Notes: generated by a model from the sequence alone, not told the origin. Shown: positions 46,629-55,857, numbered from the stretch's first letter. The stretch: DNA of 64,000 bases from an uncultured Bacilli bacterium (GCA_934096715.1 CAKOMQ010000001.1:54905-118904), one strand, 5' to 3'. A program made the numbers and translations.

Positions 46629-47123
46629 TTGAATAATAGTGGTATTACAAGAAGAATAGATGAGTTAGGGCGAATTGTTGTGCCTAAAGAATTAAGAAAT
46701 AATTTAGGTATAAGAGATGGTGAGCCGCTTCTAATATACACAAACAATGACTCAATAATTATAAAGAAGTATTCAAAATTAGAAAAATATGAAGATAAAA
46801 TAAACAAATATTCAAACATAATAAAAGAATTTATAGATGATGATTTAATAATAACTGATAGAGAAAAAGTTATATTTTCAACAAGCAACGACTTTGAACT
46901 TGATAAAAAGATAGATAACAAATTAATTAAATTAATAGATAATAGAGAAAGTTATTTAAAAAATGAGTTAGATAGTTTTATGGGAATAGGGGGTTATTAT
47001 AAGATAATACCTATAATAAATGAATCAGACAGTTTAGGATTGATTATTTTATATAGTAAAGATAATAAATATGATTATTTAAATTACATTAAAATTCTTA
47101 GGAATTTAATATCATCTTGCTAA
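46629..47123 (+). CDS. spoVT: Stage V sporulation regulator SpoVT
   Basis: 164 aa, TTG start with GGAGTG upstream. The N-terminal AbrB-type swapped-hairpin DNA-binding domain reads ITRRIDELGRIVVPKELRNNLGI; the C-terminal ~110 residues fit a GAF-like domain, which separates SpoVT from AbrB. In Bacillus it fine-tunes forespore genes. It lies directly upstream of the T-box. Confidence 0.88.
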   Translation: MNNSGITRRIDELGRIVVPKELRNNLGIRDGEPLLIYTNNDSIIIKKYSKLEKYEDKINKYSNIIKEFIDDDLIITDREKVIFSTSNDFELDKKIDNKLIKLIDNRESYLKNELDSFMGIGGYYKIIPIINESDSLGLIILYSKDNKYDYLNYIKILRNLISSC

Positions 47124-47154
47124 ATAAAATAACTTGTGATAATATATCTGTAGT

Positions 47155-47352
47155 TGATTAAGAAGTTAATGAGTAAGTTAATAATCAATTATAGAGAGTT
47201 GATGGTTGGTGAAAATCAATATTGTGTTTAACTGAATATGGTTAATGGAGTCAAATCGGTTAAGACCGTTATATCTATAAGTGTATGAACTATTCATAAA
47301 ATAAGGTGGTACCGCGGGTATTAACTCGTCCTTTGTTTTATGAATTTTTTTA
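47155..47352 (+). promoter_or_regulatory. T-box riboswitch, probable tRNA-Met specificity
   Basis: The T-box core AGGTGGTACCGCGG is at 47304-47317. Stem I carries AGAGAGTTGATGGTTGGTGAAAATC-type conserved elements. The terminator pairs TTCATAAAATAAGG (47293-47306) with CCTTTGTTTTATGAA (47330-47344) and ends in a T-run; the antiterminator uses the T-box. The specifier loop region GAATATGG offers ATG (47238-47240), a Met codon, which fits metG downstream. A promoter with extended -10 TGTGATAAT lies at about 47,117-47,143. Confidence 0.92.
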
Positions 47353-47365
47353 TTGGAGGCTAATT

Positions 47366-47857
47366 ATGGAAAGATATTTTGAAAAAATAAGTTTTGATGA
47401 ATTTAAGAAAAGTATTGATAATAATATTGAACTATACAATAGTTATGAATTACCAGTTAGAAAAACAAAGTATAGTGCTGGATATGATTTCATTGCTATC
47501 AAAGATTATGAGATTAAACCAGGAGAAATAGTTAAAATTCCTACTGGATATAAAGCTAAATTTAATGAAGATGAAATGCTTATGCTTATAGTTCGTAGCA
47601 GTATTGGCTTTAAGTATAACGTACGGATGTGTAATCAAATAGGTATCATAGAAAGTGACTATTACAATAATGAAAGTAACGAAGGTCACATGTTTGTAGC
47701 ACTTCAAAATGAAGGAAAAGAAATATTTAAAATAAATAAAGGAGATGCTTATATCCAAGGGATATTCACTAAATTTCTAACTTGTGGAGATGAAGTAAGT
47801 GATATAAGAACTGGTGGTATGGGCAGTACTAATAGAAAGAAGGATAAAAATGAATAA
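47366..47857 (+). CDS. dut: dUTPase-family nucleotide hydrolase
   Basis: 163 aa from the ATG at 47366 (TTGGAGG upstream). The five trimeric dUTPase motifs are visible: SAGYDF, RSSIGFK, NQIGIIESDYY, GDAYIQGIF and the C-terminal RTGGMGST. It hydrolyses dUTP to dUMP; a dCTP deaminase activity is less likely. It lies between the T-box terminator and metG and overlaps metG by 8 bp, so both appear to be controlled by tRNA-Met charging. Confidence 0.88.
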   Translation: MERYFEKISFDEFKKSIDNNIELYNSYELPVRKTKYSAGYDFIAIKDYEIKPGEIVKIPTGYKAKFNEDEMLMLIVRSSIGFKYNVRMCNQIGIIESDYYNNESNEGHMFVALQNEGKEIFKINKGDAYIQGIFTKFLTCGDEVSDIRTGGMGSTNRKKDKNE

Positions 47858-49367
47858 AAAATTTTATATAACAACTCCTATATATTATCCAAGTGCGGAA
47901 TTTCATATAGGGCATTGTTATACAACAATAATTGCTGACGCAATTGCAAGATACAAAAGATTAGATGGCTATGATGTATATTTTCAAACTGGAACAGACG
48001 AACATGGTTTAAAAATAGAAAATAAAGCTAAAGAAAAAGGAGTTACTCCAAAAGAATATGTTGACGTTATCATTGATAATGCTAAAGACTTATGGAAACA
48101 ACTAGGAATATCATATGATTACTTTATAAGAACAACTGATGAAGATCACAAAAAAAGAGTACAAAAAATATTTAATATCCTTTATGAAAAAGGGGATATT
48201 TACAAAAGTGAATATGAAGGACTTTACTGTGTACCATGTGAATCTTTCTGGACTTCAACTCAAGCTAAAGATGGACTATGTCCTGATTGTGGTAGACCAG
48301 TTGAACTAGTAAAAGAAGAATCTTACTTCTTTAAACTAAGTAAATATCAAAAGAAATTAGAAGATTTTTATGAAGAAAATCCGAATTTCTTATTGCCGCT
48401 TTCACGTAAGAATGAAATGCTAAATAACTTTATTAAACCAGGACTAGAAGATTTATGCGTATCTAGAACTAGTTTCAAATGGGGAATACCTGTTAGCTTT
48501 GATCCTAATCATGTTATATATGTTTGGATAGATGCTTTAACAAATTATATTACTAGTTTAGGCTACCCCGATAATTTAGATAAATTTAATAAATATTGGC
48601 CAGCTGACTTACATCTTGTTGGTAAAGAAATAGTAAGATTCCATGCTATAATCTGGCCTTGTATACTTATGGCCTTAGATTTACCACTACCTAAGCAAGT
48701 ATTTGGTCATGGTTGGTTAATTGTAGATGGCGGAAAAATAAGTAAAAGCAAAGGAAATTATAAAGACCCAAGAGAGTACATTAATACATATGGTGAAGAT
48801 GCTGTAAGATACTTTGCACTAAGAGAGGTTCCTTTTGGAAGCGATGGAAATTTTTCGGAAGATGCTTTAATTCTAAGAACAAATGGAGATTTAGCTAACG
48901 TTCTTGGAAATCTAGTTAGTAGAACTATTCAAATGGCAATTAAATATTTTGATGGAGTAGTCGAAAATAAACAAGTAAGTGAAGAGATAGATGAAGATTT
49001 AATAAATAGTAAGAATTCGTTAAAAGGTTTAGTAGATGAAAAAATGAGTTCTTACAAAGTTAACGAAGCCTTAGAAATAATATTTGAAAACTTAAGAAAA
49101 TGTAATAAATATATTGATGAAACAGAACCATGGGTATTAAGTAAAGATGTTAATAAATTAGAAAGACTAGAAACCATTATTTATAATTTACTAGATAATA
49201 TTAGAGTAAGTGCTATATTACTTGAACCATTTATTCCTGAAACAAGCAAAAAAATATTAAAATCATTAAACTTCGAAAGTAATGATTTCTCTTCATTAAA
49301 TGCAGTTCATCTAAAATATGATGTTGGTTTAGAAAAGCCAGAAAATCTATTTAATAGGATTCAATAA
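47850..49367 (+). CDS. metG: Methionyl-tRNA synthetase
   Basis: 505 aa from the ATG at 47850 (AAGGATAA upstream). HIGH-type motif HIGH (FHIGHCYTT), KMSKS-type KISKSKGN, and four cysteines of a zinc knob (CVPC...CPDC). The C-terminal EMAP-like tRNA-binding domain of many MetG proteins is absent. It stands under T-box control and overlaps tatD by 1 bp. Confidence 0.97.
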   Translation: MNKKFYITTPIYYPSAEFHIGHCYTTIIADAIARYKRLDGYDVYFQTGTDEHGLKIENKAKEKGVTPKEYVDVIIDNAKDLWKQLGISYDYFIRTTDEDHKKRVQKIFNILYEKGDIYKSEYEGLYCVPCESFWTSTQAKDGLCPDCGRPVELVKEESYFFKLSKYQKKLEDFYEENPNFLLPLSRKNEMLNNFIKPGLEDLCVSRTSFKWGIPVSFDPNHVIYVWIDALTNYITSLGYPDNLDKFNKYWPADLHLVGKEIVRFHAIIWPCILMALDLPLPKQVFGHGWLIVDGGKISKSKGNYKDPREYINTYGEDAVRYFALREVPFGSDGNFSEDALILRTNGDLANVLGNLVSRTIQMAIKYFDGVVENKQVSEEIDEDLINSKNSLKGLVDEKMSSYKVNEALEIIFENLRKCNKYIDETEPWVLSKDVNKLERLETIIYNLLDNIRVSAILLEPFIPETSKKILKSLNFESNDFSSLNAVHLKYDVGLEKPENLFNRIQ

Positions 49368-50122
49368 TGTTTACTGATAGTCATTCTCATGTTTATAAAG
49401 ACTATTATGATAATATAGATCTTGTTGTAGATGAAGCTAAAAAAAATGGCATCACAAGAATTATTACTTGCGGATGCTCTGGTGAAGAGAACAGAGAAGT
49501 TATTGATGTAATAAATACTTATCCCACTATTTTTGGTGCATTAGGTATACATCCAGAAAACGTTTCAAGTTATAAATATAATGATATTGACTTTATCAAG
49601 AAAAATATTATCAACAAAAAAGTAGTGGCCATTGGAGAAATAGGATTAGATTATCATTATTCTAAAGAAGAAAAAGAAGAGCAAATTAAACTTTTAGAGA
49701 CTCAACTTAGTCTTGCTGAAGAGTATGATATTCCAGTTATAATTCATTCACGAGATGCTACACTTGATACACTAACTACTTTAAATAAATATAAATGTCG
49801 CGGAGTAATTCACTCTTATTCAGGTAGTTTAGAAACTGCCCAGGAGTATATAAAGATGGGTTATCTACTTGGAGTAAATGGGGTAATAACTTTTAAAAAT
49901 GCTAATATAAAAGACATTATAAAAGAGTTACCACTCACTTCAATTATTTTAGAAACAGATTCTCCTTATCTTACTCCAGTACCTTTTAGGGGAGAAAAAA
50001 ATTCACCAAAAAATGTTTTATATGTTGCTAAGTTTGTTGCTGATTTAAAAAATATTAGTTTGGAAGAATTATCTAAAATAACTAATCAAAATATTGAACG
50101 AGTTTTTGACAAAATATATTAA
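49367..50122 (+). CDS. tatD: TatD-family metal-dependent deoxyribonuclease
   Basis: 251-aa TIM-barrel hydrolase. N-terminal TDSHSHV gives metal-binding histidines; GEIGLDYHY, IHSRDA and ETDSPYLTP follow in normal order. It starts at TAATG overlapping metG, the standard metG-tatD order. Confidence 0.95.
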   Translation: MFTDSHSHVYKDYYDNIDLVVDEAKKNGITRIITCGCSGEENREVIDVINTYPTIFGALGIHPENVSSYKYNDIDFIKKNIINKKVVAIGEIGLDYHYSKEEKEEQIKLLETQLSLAEEYDIPVIIHSRDATLDTLTTLNKYKCRGVIHSYSGSLETAQEYIKMGYLLGVNGVITFKNANIKDIIKELPLTSIILETDSPYLTPVPFRGEKNSPKNVLYVAKFVADLKNISLEELSKITNQNIERVFDKIY

Positions 50123-50154
50123 TGTATTATATAATTTTGTTATGGAGATGAATT

Positions 50155-50694
50155 ATGAAGAAAAAGTTTAACCTAATTATTAAAACTTCAATATTATTAA
50201 TAATGGTAACATTTGTTGCTTACAATCAAAGTTCAATACAAAAAGAAGTAAACAACGACACTATTAATAAAAGAATTAATTTATCTACCATGGCTTTAAA
50301 AGTAGAAGAAAATAATAATAATGATATTTATCGTACAATAAACTCTTACACAGGGGACTTAACAGGCTATATATATAATTGTCCACTATGTAGTGGAAGA
50401 CTTGCGTGCAATTCTAGATTAGATTTAAGTGGTGGTCTAACTTATTATACTGACCCAACTTACGGTAACGTAAGGATAGTCGCGTCAAGCACTAATTTCT
50501 CTTGTGGTACAATTGTCAGAATGTATTCAAGTAGACTTTCTGATGAACCGATAATAGCGATTGTCCTTGATAGAGGAGTTCGTGGAAATGCTCTCGATTT
50601 ACTAACTGAAAGTATGGACGCGGCTCGTATAGTAGGGAGGTCATCTATTAATTATGATGTCTTAAGAATAGGATACGGAGAAAATGAAAGCTAA
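50155..50694 (+). CDS. Secreted 3D-domain (YabE/YuiC-like) protein
   Basis: 179 aa: N-terminal membrane signal (about residues 7-24), a linker, and a C-terminal 3D domain (about 68-175) with IAIVLDRGVRGNALDLLTES and ARIVGRSSI; the aspartates of the double-psi barrel are in place. Four cysteines (CPLC, AC, SC) are unusual and suggest disulfides. In Bacillus yabE follows tatD; this is a smaller version without G5 or DUF348 repeats. Likely a glycan-acting cell-wall enzyme. Confidence 0.72.
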   Translation: MKKKFNLIIKTSILLIMVTFVAYNQSSIQKEVNNDTINKRINLSTMALKVEENNNNDIYRTINSYTGDLTGYIYNCPLCSGRLACNSRLDLSGGLTYYTDPTYGNVRIVASSTNFSCGTIVRMYSSRLSDEPIIAIVLDRGVRGNALDLLTESMDAARIVGRSSINYDVLRIGYGENES

Positions 50695-51466
50695 GAAAAA
50701 ATATGGACAAAACTTTTTAATTGACAAGCAAGTTTTAAATAACATAGGTGATTCAATTAATGCAACTGAAGAAGATTTAATTATTGAAATCGGTCCAGGG
50801 ATGGGTGCTCTTACTAGAGTTCTTAAGGAAAAAAAATCAAACTTAATTTGTTTTGAAATTGATAGGGACTTAATACCTACGCTTAAGTCTTTAGAAGATA
50901 GTAAAACTAAAATTATCAATGAAGATATTTTAAAAGTTGATTTTAAAAATATAATAAGTCAATATTCTTTTAATAAATTATATATTGTTGGTAATCTTCC
51001 TTATTATATTACAACTCCAATTATTAAACATATAATAGACTCTAATGTATCTGTTAATGAAATGGTTTTTATGGTTCAAAATGAAGTTGCGGATCGATTT
51101 ACATCTTTACCAGGAAATAAAGAATATGGAAGTATAACTTTATTTTTAAAATATTATTTTAATATAGAAAAATTATTTGTGGTAAGTAAAACATCCTTTT
51201 TTCCATCACCTAAAGTAGAAAGCGCTATTATAAGATTAAAGAAAAGAGAAAATATGCCAGTTGTAGATACAGACATGTATTTTAAATTAGTAAATGATGC
51301 TTTCAAGCAAAAAAGAAAAACTCTTAAAAATAATTTATGTAATTATGATTTCAATAAAATTAATAAAGTACTTGTTAAAAATGATTTTACAGTAAATGTT
51401 CGAGCAGAAGAATTAAGTGAAGATATATTTATTGAAATACTTTGCGCAATAAAAGAAGATAATTGA
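50684..51466 (+). CDS. rsmA: 16S rRNA adenine dimethyltransferase RsmA (KsgA)
   Basis: Dimethylates A1518 and A1519. 260 aa. GQNFLID at the N-terminus, SAM loop IEIGPGMGALT, and the catalytic NLPYY in GNLPYYITTP. It overlaps the 3D-domain gene by 11 bp. rnmV, usually between, is missing. Confidence 0.96.
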   Translation: MKAKKKYGQNFLIDKQVLNNIGDSINATEEDLIIEIGPGMGALTRVLKEKKSNLICFEIDRDLIPTLKSLEDSKTKIINEDILKVDFKNIISQYSFNKLYIVGNLPYYITTPIIKHIIDSNVSVNEMVFMVQNEVADRFTSLPGNKEYGSITLFLKYYFNIEKLFVVSKTSFFPSPKVESAIIRLKKRENMPVVDTDMYFKLVNDAFKQKRKTLKNNLCNYDFNKINKVLVKNDFTVNVRAEELSEDIFIEILCAIKEDN

Positions 51467-51514
51467 CTTATTTTCTTTTTCTTTTGCATATAATTAATTG
51501 GGTGATAACGTTTT

Positions 51515-52288
51515 ATGGATATAAAAGTAGGAGATTTTGTTACTAGAAATAGTTATAATAATGATACTTTATTTAAAGTTATAAATATAAAAGATGGTCT
51601 ATATTATTTAAAAGGAGTCGAAGTAAGACTTTGCGCTGATAGTTTTTTGGAAGATTTAAAAAAAGTAGATAACTATGAATCTGATACATTTGAAAGAAGT
51701 AAACAAGAGAATTATGAAATTGATAAAGAAGAATATTTTTACTTGCCAGCTAAAATTTTACAAATAGACGGTGATGATGATTACTTAGAAAAATGTTTAA
51801 AATTTTACCGTAATGCGGGAGTATACGCAGTTGGTAAAAAGGTAAACGAATCTAATATGGCAGAACAAGTACCACTTCTTTTAAAGGAATATAAGCCAGA
51901 TATAATTATAATTACTGGTCATGATGCATATTTTAAGAAAAAAGGAGATTCAAAGAATCTGGCTAATTATAAAAATACTGCTAATTTTATTAAAGCAGTA
52001 AAACAAGCAAGAAAATATGAAAAAAGTCATGAAAAATTAGTGATAATTGCTGGTGCTTGTCAAAGTAACTATGAAGAACTTATAAAAGCAGGTGCCAATT
52101 TCGCATCAAGTCCTAAAAGAGTTAATATTCACGCCCTCGATCCAGCGATAATTGCGGTAACACTAGCTTTAACGGAAAGAAATAAGGAAATTGATTTAAA
52201 AAATCTTCTAGATAAAACTAAATATGGAAGTGACGGCATGGGTGGGCTTGTATCAAATGGCTTAATGTATGTGGGGTATCCTAGATAA
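51515..52288 (+). CDS. yabG: Sporulation-specific protease YabG
   Basis: Mother-cell cysteine protease that trims spore-coat proteins. 257 aa. Matches across the family: start KVGDFVTRNSY, GHDA, IAGACQSNYEELIKAGANFASSP and the LDKTKYGSDGMGG end. The order rsmA-yabG-veg-spoVG is that of Bacillus. Confidence 0.92.
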   Translation: MDIKVGDFVTRNSYNNDTLFKVINIKDGLYYLKGVEVRLCADSFLEDLKKVDNYESDTFERSKQENYEIDKEEYFYLPAKILQIDGDDDYLEKCLKFYRNAGVYAVGKKVNESNMAEQVPLLLKEYKPDIIIITGHDAYFKKKGDSKNLANYKNTANFIKAVKQARKYEKSHEKLVIIAGACQSNYEELIKAGANFASSPKRVNIHALDPAIIAVTLALTERNKEIDLKNLLDKTKYGSDGMGGLVSNGLMYVGYPR

Positions 52289-52500
52289 TGAATATAGATT
52301 TAATTAAAGAAGAAATTGCTAAAAATATTAATCGAAAAGTTCATATTACTGTCTATGGTCTACGTAATAAAATTAATAGATATGATGGAAGATTATATAG
52401 GATATACCCTAATTTATTTTCTATAATGACGGAAAATGGAGAAAAAAGTTTTTCATATAATGAATACATAACTGGAGAAGTAAAAATAACCTACATTTAG
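52288..52500 (+). CDS. veg: Veg family protein
   Basis: 70 aa; Sm-like small protein with IKEEIAKNINRKVHITVYG-x-RNK and DGRLYRIYPNLFSI. In Bacillus it affects biofilm formation. It starts at TAATG with the yabG stop. Confidence 0.9.
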   Translation: MNIDLIKEEIAKNINRKVHITVYGLRNKINRYDGRLYRIYPNLFSIMTENGEKSFSYNEYITGEVKITYI

Positions 52501-52567
52501 TTATTGCATTAAATAAAATTATAAGATAAAATTATAATAGTGAATAGACAAGAGAAGGAGTGATATT

Positions 52568-52825
52568 ATGGAAATTACACAAGTAAAAATTCACAAAATT
52601 GACAGAGAGGATTCAAAACTAAAAGCATACGTTAATGTTACTTTAGATGATTGCTTTGCTGTTCATAATATTAGAATAATTGAAGGAGATAACAAATTAT
52701 TTATCGCAATGCCGTCTAAAAAAATTAATGATGAAGGCTATCAAGATATAGCGCATCCTACTAACGCTGAAACAAGAAAAATGTTTGAAGACGTAATTCT
52801 AAACGAATACAAAAATATGGAATAA
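52568..52825 (+). CDS. spoVG: SpoVG RNA-binding regulator
   Basis: 85 aa. ITQVKIHKIDREDSKLKAYVNVTLDDCFAVHNIRIIEG and FIAMPSKK are typical SpoVG. Mother-cell and stationary-phase regulator that binds RNA and DNA. GAAGGAG precedes the ATG. Follows veg as in Bacillus. Confidence 0.95.
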   Translation: MEITQVKIHKIDREDSKLKAYVNVTLDDCFAVHNIRIIEGDNKLFIAMPSKKINDEGYQDIAHPTNAETRKMFEDVILNEYKNME

Positions 52826-52827
52826 TA

Positions 52828-52859
52828 AAACATTCGCATCTATTTGCGAATGTTTCTTT
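52828..52859. terminator. Bidirectional terminator between spoVG and the deacetylase gene
   Basis: Perfect 11-bp stem AAACATTCGCA/TGCGAATGTTT with a six-base loop and T-rich tails on both sides. Confidence 0.85.
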
Positions 52860-54177
52860 TAACTACGAAAATAATTATTCCAGTTAATACCACTATTGGT
52901 ATAGCAATATAAATATAATTGAATTTATCATCTTTTTTATTACTAGTTTCTTTAAAACTATTTTTCTTCTCTTCTTTAGGAGTCTCTTTTACTTCATCTT
53001 TTCTTAATACAATATTTTCAAACATATCATTTTTATTTACATCTTCACCAACGGTTGTTTTATAAAGTCCAAATTGATTAGGACTATACTTAGTTATATC
53101 CGTAGATTTAGTATATTCGTTGTTTTTACCATTAATCCATTTAGTAAACCAAGTCCATTGTTGACTTTCATGTTTCTTATATCCTTCTTTACTTACTTCA
53201 TAAGCTGTCTTACCGTTAAAATTTTTAAGTGGTGTGTCATAATCCATAACTATTTTATTTTCTCCATATAGATGTAAATAAACTTTTTTAGCTTCCCATG
53301 CATCATATTTAATATTACTATAATAGTTACTATCATTGCTCAACTCAATAGATTTAATTAGGGAGTCAGTATTAAGAATATGTTGACCATGAGAATACTC
53401 TCCTTTAATATCATGTCCTACAATTACAAGTGGCTTAAATCTTCTAATCATTTCCACTTGAAATTTAATTACATCTTCTTGATCCAAGTTAGCTTTCTTT
53501 AAATTATTAATTGCGCCTTCCAAACTTTCGGAATATGCATCAGGTATAACACCAAGTATTGGATAATTTCTTATACCTACTGTCCATAAACCATTTAATT
53601 GTTCATGAATTCTTTTTTGATTATCAGAGTGATCAGCTAAATATACAACTTGAACATTCATACCACGGTCAACATAAGTAGGTAGAAGGCCTAAGAAAAA
53701 TAACTGTTCATCATCAGCATGCGTTGTAAACAACATTAAGTCTGCTTCACTACAAGGTTTACTCCAATTTTGAATATAATCAGGAAGTTCACCCTTTGAT
53801 AAAACGTATATATCACTGATAACAGCGTTCTCATTATACGTAATATTTATATTATTTGTTTCTTTATCTAATTTAATATATTCATGTACAAAATTATTCT
53901 CTCCTATATTTATAGATTCATTATCATATTTTAGGGTTGCCTTATATCCTTTTAATTCATATTCAATATAAATACCATCTATTAAATTATTTTCATTTTT
54001 TATGTTTATAACTTGGTCTTTTTTAACATTCATATAAGTTTTATAATTAGCATCAACAAGCTTACTTAAGTTATTTCCGTTACTTGAAATAATTGAATCT
54101 TTAGTTATATCTTCTGCATTAACAATATTAGGTAACATTACTAAAGAAATTAATAATATTTTTTTAAAATTCATCAT
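52840..54177 (-). CDS. Surface-anchored PIG-L-family deacetylase
   Basis: 445 aa from the ATG at 54177 (AGGA 8 nt upstream). Signal peptide (about residues 4-22, ending VNA), a 120-residue beta-rich region, then a PIG-L/LmbE core: THADDEQLFF (usual AHPDDE), RIHEQLNGLWTVGI and GHDIKGEYSHGQH with zinc ligands. A charged linker and a C-terminal membrane segment plus RNIRK anchor it. PIG-L enzymes remove N-acetyl from GlcNAc compounds; here the likely target is an extracellular glycan. It is the only minus-strand gene in this stretch. Confidence 0.78.
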   Translation of the reverse strand: MMNFKKILLISLVMLPNIVNAEDITKDSIISSNGNNLSKLVDANYKTYMNVKKDQVINIKNENNLIDGIYIEYELKGYKATLKYDNESINIGENNFVHEYIKLDKETNNINITYNENAVISDIYVLSKGELPDYIQNWSKPCSEADLMLFTTHADDEQLFFLGLLPTYVDRGMNVQVVYLADHSDNQKRIHEQLNGLWTVGIRNYPILGVIPDAYSESLEGAINNLKKANLDQEDVIKFQVEMIRRFKPLVIVGHDIKGEYSHGQHILNTDSLIKSIELSNDSNYYSNIKYDAWEAKKVYLHLYGENKIVMDYDTPLKNFNGKTAYEVSKEGYKKHESQQWTWFTKWINGKNNEYTKSTDITKYSPNQFGLYKTTVGEDVNKNDMFENIVLRKDEVKETPKEEKKNSFKETSNKKDDKFNYIYIAIPIVVLTGIIIFVVKRNIRK

Positions 54178-54233
54178 AATCAACATCCTATTCTAACAAA
54201 AAGATTATAGCATATTATAATTAATAGTTAAAG

Positions 54234-54262
54234 TAGACAAATGAAATTATATTTGGTATACT
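54234..54262 (+). promoter_or_regulatory. Promoter of rpsF-ssb-rpsR
   Basis: TAGACA (54234-54239), 17-bp spacer, extended -10 TGGTATACT (TATACT 54257-54262). Confidence 0.65.
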
Positions 54263-54269
54263 ATATGGC

Positions 54270-54302
54270 GAGTAATGAATTACTCCTTGCTTCAGTTGAA
54301 GC
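54270..54302 (+). promoter_or_regulatory. Two-hairpin leader before rpsF
   Basis: GAGTAAT/ATTACTC (54270-54285) and GCTTCA/TGAAGC (54289-54302) form two perfect hairpins at the start of the transcript. S6-S18 operons are often autoregulated through a leader; I cannot confirm the known S6:S18 motif here. Confidence 0.4.
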
Positions 54303-54329
54303 CAAAAAGACCATAAGGAGGTGTAAAAG

Positions 54330-54620
54330 ATGACTAATTATGAAATAATGTTTATCGTTAAAGCTAATTTAGAAGATAGTACTTTAGCTAAAATTGTTAA
54401 AGATACACAAAAATTAATAACTGACAATAATTCAAAAGTTATCGAATTCAAGGATTTAGGTAAGAAAAAACTTGCTTATCCAATTAACAAAGAAATTAGC
54501 GGATGCTACTACTTAATGCAAGTAAGTGCTACTAACGAATGTATTAAGGAATTTGATCGTAAATTATTAATTAATGAAAACATTTTAAGACATTTAATCT
54601 TAAAAAAAGAAAGTGAGTAG
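54330..54620 (+). CDS. rpsF: 30S ribosomal protein S6
   Basis: 96 aa, MTNYEIMFIVKANLEDS start and LGKKKLAYPINK. First gene of the rpsF-ssb-rpsR operon. AGGAGGTG upstream. Confidence 0.96.
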   Translation: MTNYEIMFIVKANLEDSTLAKIVKDTQKLITDNNSKVIEFKDLGKKKLAYPINKEISGCYYLMQVSATNECIKEFDRKLLINENILRHLILKKESE

Positions 54621-54623
54621 AAT

Positions 54624-55088
54624 ATGAACAAAGTAATGTTAGTCGGAAGACTTGCTAGAGATCCCGAAATGAGAACAGGTCAAACAGGCATGGTTACTAC
54701 AAGGTTTACTATTGCAGTTAATCGTAATTTTATTGACAGAAATGGAGAACGTGGAGCAGACTTTATTAGTTGTGTAGCATTTAATAAACTTGCTGAAAAT
54801 GTTGGAAAATTTTGCAAAAAGGGAATGCTTGTATCAGTTGAGGGTAACATAAGAACAGGTTCTTATGATGCTCAAGATGGTACTAAAAGATATACTACAG
54901 AAATTTATTGTAATGTTGTTGATTTTCTATCTAGACCAGATAGTATGCAAAATAGTATTCCGGTTAGCAATAATACTCCAAGTATTCCTAGTGAACCACA
55001 AGAAATACCAACTACCAACTTAGAAGAAGACCCATTCAAGAGTTTTGGTGATGAAATAACATTTACTAGTGATGATTTACCATTCTAA
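54624..55088 (+). CDS. ssb: Single-stranded DNA-binding protein
   Basis: 154 aa. OB fold (1-105), NKVMLVGRLARDPEMR start, flexible linker, and the acidic tip SDDLPF that recruits partner proteins. Between rpsF and rpsR as in Bacillus. Confidence 0.96.
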   Translation: MNKVMLVGRLARDPEMRTGQTGMVTTRFTIAVNRNFIDRNGERGADFISCVAFNKLAENVGKFCKKGMLVSVEGNIRTGSYDAQDGTKRYTTEIYCNVVDFLSRPDSMQNSIPVSNNTPSIPSEPQEIPTTNLEEDPFKSFGDEITFTSDDLPF

Positions 55089-55104
55089 AAAAGGAGGAAG
55101 AAAC

Positions 55105-55320
55105 ATGGCAGAATTTTATCGTAAAAAGAAAAAAATATGTCAAATGTGTGCTGGTAAAAGCGTTGATTATAAAGATACAATGATTATAAATAAATATATT
55201 AATGACAAGGGTAAAATATTACCAAGAAGAATGTCAGGCGCTTGTGCTAAACACCAAAGACATATTGCACAACAAGTTAAATATGCAAGATTTATGGCTT
55301 TAATACCATATGTTAAATAA
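55105..55320 (+). CDS. rpsR: 30S ribosomal protein S18
   Basis: 71 aa from the ATG at 55105 behind AAAGGAGG; the longer frame overlapping ssb lacks a site. LPRRMSGACAKHQRHIAQQVKYAR is the S18 signature. CQMC and the C/H pair later make it a probable zinc-binding form. Confidence 0.95.
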   Translation: MAEFYRKKKKICQMCAGKSVDYKDTMIINKYINDKGKILPRRMSGACAKHQRHIAQQVKYARFMALIPYVK

Positions 55321-55322
55321 GG

Positions 55323-55346
55323 ACTGTTTATATAACAGTTTTTTTC
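55323..55346 (+). terminator. Terminator after rpsR
   Basis: Stem ACTGTT/AACAGT followed by seven T. Confidence 0.7.
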
Positions 55347-55409
55347 TTTAGAAATTTTACAACTTATAAATATCATGTTATAATAATGAAGAAATTAAGG
55401 AGAAAAATC

Positions 55410-55850
55410 ATGAAAGTTATTTTATTAAAAGATGTAAAAAATCAAGGTAAAAAAGATGACATAATTACTGTAAGTGATGGCTATGCAAATAACTATTTGA
55501 TTAAAAATAAATTAGCTGTTATGTATACAAAGACTAGTAAGAATGTCTTAGATAGTGAAATAAAAGAAAGAAATGATTTAGAAGATAAATTAGTTTGTGA
55601 TTTAACTAAAATTAAAGATAAATTAAAAGATAAAGAAATTAAGTTTAAAGTATCCACTGGCAAAGAAGATAAAGTATTTGGTAGTATTTCTTCTAAACAA
55701 ATACATGAAGAGTTAAAAAAATTAGGATATGATATTGATAAAAAGAATATCAAAATTGAAACTCCCCTTGATACTTTGGGAGTTCATGAAGTTAAAATAG
55801 AACTTCATAAAAAAGTTAAATTTATAATTAAAGTAATATTAGTTAAGTAG
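55410..55850 (+). CDS. rplI: 50S ribosomal protein L9
   Basis: 146 aa from the ATG at 55410 (AAGGAG upstream). MKVILLKDVKNQGKK-D start, YANNYLI, long connecting helix and a C-terminal RNA-binding domain. gdpP/yybT, which precedes rplI in Bacillus, is absent; dnaB follows as usual. Confidence 0.95.
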   Translation: MKVILLKDVKNQGKKDDIITVSDGYANNYLIKNKLAVMYTKTSKNVLDSEIKERNDLEDKLVCDLTKIKDKLKDKEIKFKVSTGKEDKVFGSISSKQIHEELKKLGYDIDKKNIKIETPLDTLGVHEVKIELHKKVKFIIKVILVK

Positions 55851-55857
55851 GTGAATT

